Shown here in pieces: positions 61,826 to 64,000 of a stretch of DNA of 64,000 nt. The stretch lies in the NCBI RefSeq assembly GCF_932526225.1, contig NC_064034.1:8046001-8110000 (forward strand). The letters run 5' to 3'. The notes below the pieces were generated by a model. That model had not been told where the DNA came from and made no database searches. It saw nothing but the letters and a program-made list of their open reading frames with translations. The position numbers and the translations under genes are program-made. The DNA is from Nematostella vectensis. Its lineage: Eukaryota; Cnidaria; Anthozoa; Actiniaria; Edwardsiidae. Numbering within the stretch: the stretch's first letter is position 1; the number at the start of each line of letters is the position of its first letter.

Positions 61826-61885
61826 TTCGGCAGGCCAATACCTGCCTTCTTCAGGTTATAAAAAGGCGGGTATTAGCCTGCCGAA
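61826..61885. repeat. miRNA-like hairpin
   Basis: Arms 61826-61848 and 61863-61885 pair over 23 nt (TTCGGCAGGCCAATACC with its counterpart GGTATTAGCCTGCCGAA), with one mismatch and one G-U pair, around a 14-nt loop. Confidence 0.75.
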
Positions 61886-63919
61886 ATATCGTTTAAAACA
61901 ACTCTGCGTTGTTGTCGACTTTTTCTTATAAAGGTTTTATTTCATAATTAACTGTCGATGCACAGACCGCGGAGGCTGTCCGCTTGCCCGGTGGTTTTCT
62001 TCATACGTTTTTGCAACAGCATAGCCATTTACTGCGGGCCACTCATACGGACACGTACAGAAAGCGACCCCTTCCCCAACGCGTCCGCCGTCCATGAACC
62101 GCTCAAGTAAACTCTTACGTGCTGTATTTTTGTCTGTACCTCAGTACCACAGGAAGCCCGTTACCATGCATAAATGAAAACGACGACCATTTTCCAACAT
62201 TATTGCCAAACTATACATTTTGAAGAAAACAATTAATACGGAAATTCTTCCCATTTATCTGTACTGTATATGTTATTCCCAACACGTCAAGTCCTGTTTG
62301 GTGGGAGTAGTGTTTTGTTTTCAATCTATAAATAAAACAGCGCCACATTTGCATTATCTTATTTACTGGTCTGTCGCACATTCAGCCTTTGGCTGAAATG
62401 CACTCCAATACGATGATTTATCAGGAAGAACAATTCCAGCATTTACAACCTGTAGAAGAAAATCTTTCATAGAACTAATGTTTCAAACCACTCGAATTAA
62501 ATTCAGTCGGAAATACCAGACTACTATCTGACATACTAATCCGTGAGTTTACTTTTCACACCATTGCACACAAGACTCGAATAACACAGGATATTAACAC
62601 TTTTATCTAATATCCAAAGTGTTTTCGATGTTGCTGCTCATAAAGTACAAAAGTTTTAACAAAGATGTATTTCTGTCTTTTTTTCATCTGGATCATAATC
62701 AGGCAAGCTGCACTATTTAACACCTAAAAATTGCAGCGAAACAAAAATACTACCTCTGCCTTACAAATTTTTGCAAACCACCTCTTATTTTGCACAAGAA
62801 AAAATTTCCTCTTTTGAAAAGTAAAAAATAACTGGCCTATGAGATAAGACGCGGTTGACAGCCCACCATACGAGAAGCAATTATCGACTGTCACATTTTT
62901 GTCATATTGTCCATATTTGTTTTGATATCACGGAATCAAAAGCTTCTTCTTTGCCCGGCTTATTACCCCTCCCAGGTTTCATTACAATTCACAAGGCCAT
63001 AAGAGTAGGGAAGTAGTCTTACTGAATGCGCAATCCAAGCCATAATATGTTTCTGTCCCACTGCCAGGGGTAAAAGCTTTGGGACACGACTCAGCCGTTT
63101 GTTGGCACAGGCGTCTGCTATTTACGCCACTTGATTTGCTAATGTCAAATACCTTTTTCTAACGCAGGCGCAGATTCAAAGGTAAAAGAAAACAGACAAT
63201 GGTCGATGTACAAGGGTGTTTTTAGCTTTGATGTTTGTTATTGCTAGTTGTCTGGTAGCTACACAACCGGTGAATCGCTAGAATTTTTCTCATTCTTGAC
63301 AAATTCGAATCCTAGTCTGGAAATGATATACTGTATTCCAAATAATGAAATGATTATATTGACGAAAAACATATGACCACACGATTTAGACACAAGCATA
63401 AAAGCTGGATATATGCCCCCACACACACATCCCGAAAAGCTACCTTAAGCGTGTTTTGGACTGTGTCTGTACGTGTGGTGAAGGAATCAAGTAAAGACCT
63501 TACGACTCGCCAGCCGGGGTCCAAAGGTCAATACGTATTGGCGGGCGTACGTGAGACAACCGTGAAAGACTGGTCACAAAAAATTCACCGACCATTTCCT
63601 TTGAATTACAACCTAACCTCAAGCGGAGAAAACTCTACTTAAAGTGACTTTGTAGGGGGTATAGCGTAACTTTTTTGTGTGGAATTTTCTGGATTATTTT
63701 GATGGCTATCTGTTCTGGTCATGAGTAATCGTCCCGACTCACGGAGGCAATAATGCGTGCTTTTATCTAAGACGTATCACATATCGGCTACATGTTATTA
63801 CACACCACACGCCAAGTTCGGTCCTAGTGTTACAAAGTTTGAAAGAAATTGTCGCCGACACACAGTGATGTCTGCGGTTTTATTAATCTTTTCCGGTACT
63901 TTTTACTCTGTTTTCTCTG

Positions 63920-63938
63920 GGGGGGGGGGGGGGGGGGC
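63920..63938. repeat. Poly-G tract
   Basis: A run of about 18-19 G. Other G or C runs of 10 or more are at about 2609, 9822, 34640, 36730, 40743, 54650, 55295, 58796 and 61538. Confidence 0.95.
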
Positions 63939-64000
63939 TTAATAATTTAGTAGGCTCGATATACCAGCCGTTTCTGTGAGCCTGCAGACCAGGAGACCGT

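Larger units (their letters stand above)
60740..64000. other. 5' flank of the protease gene and gene-free sequence
   Basis: The left end should hold the protease promoter; no convincing TATA box was seen. Short frames (for example 63373-63642) lack any recognised domain. The rest is AT-rich sequence with C/G runs near 61538 and 63920. Confidence 0.45.

Noticed and set aside
63373-63642. 89-residue plus-strand frame
   Set aside because: No recognised domain, no splice context and no start context beyond chance.

Overview
The window looks like nuclear DNA of an anthozoan cnidarian, most like a sea anemone such as Nematostella. The reasons are intron-rich animal genes with MAM, SRCR, ShK and astacin domains, many decayed transposons, and a Polinton (Maverick) whose proteins resemble those common in cnidarian genomes. 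No database search was possible, so the species is inference.

Layout. 1-1229 (minus): a mitochondrial-type cytochrome P450 cut by the window edge. 3957-10440 (minus): a decayed astacin-TSP1-MAM gene whose introns hold a 5'-truncated CR1/L2-type LINE (about 4870-7150) and an 810-bp DNA transposon with a perfect 9-bp target duplication (8651-9460). 10690-12278: a broken retroviral-like gag-pro remnant. 13651-13749: a perfect 37-bp hairpin. 15066-15536: a Penelope-like GIY-YIG endonuclease remnant.

16461-49165 (plus): a reconstructed 27-exon gene for a membrane protein with signal peptide, MAM-like, Sushi-like, SRCR, one-repeat-per-exon LRR array, Cys-rich stalk and multipass membrane part. The exon sum is 4422 nt in one open frame. 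A complete Polinton (17123-34060) lies in its first intron, with identical terminal inverted repeats and a target duplication.

The Polinton encodes protein-primed DNA polymerase B, DDE integrase, packaging ATPase, major capsid protein, a probable penton protein, a set of small membrane proteins, and a left-end accessory block: a TFIIB-like factor, an ankyrin protein, a RING protein and a Cys/His zinc-repeat protein. Nearly every gene has a TTTAAAGA-type motif just upstream. One version (GTGGTTTAAAGACATG) marks polymerase and accessory genes; another (YTTAAAGATT) marks virion genes. Together with the TFIIB-like protein this suggests a self-directed two-phase transcription programme. A short GC-rich palindrome is scattered through the element at eight or more sites, four of them inside coding sequence.

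Right part: MITE-like elements and a near-perfect hairpin (49206-49860), a PIF/Harbinger transposase pseudogene (50180-51305), a class A GPCR (52026-52949, minus) with a truncated tandem copy, a 1.3-kb foldback element (54045-55312), and a complete six-exon secreted chymotrypsin-like protease with a C-terminal ShK domain (55336-60739, minus). In both the LRR gene and the protease gene, a tandem repeat array has multiplied a splice acceptor together with the first bases of its exon. From 60740 to the end I see no supported gene, only a miRNA-like hairpin and low-complexity tracts.
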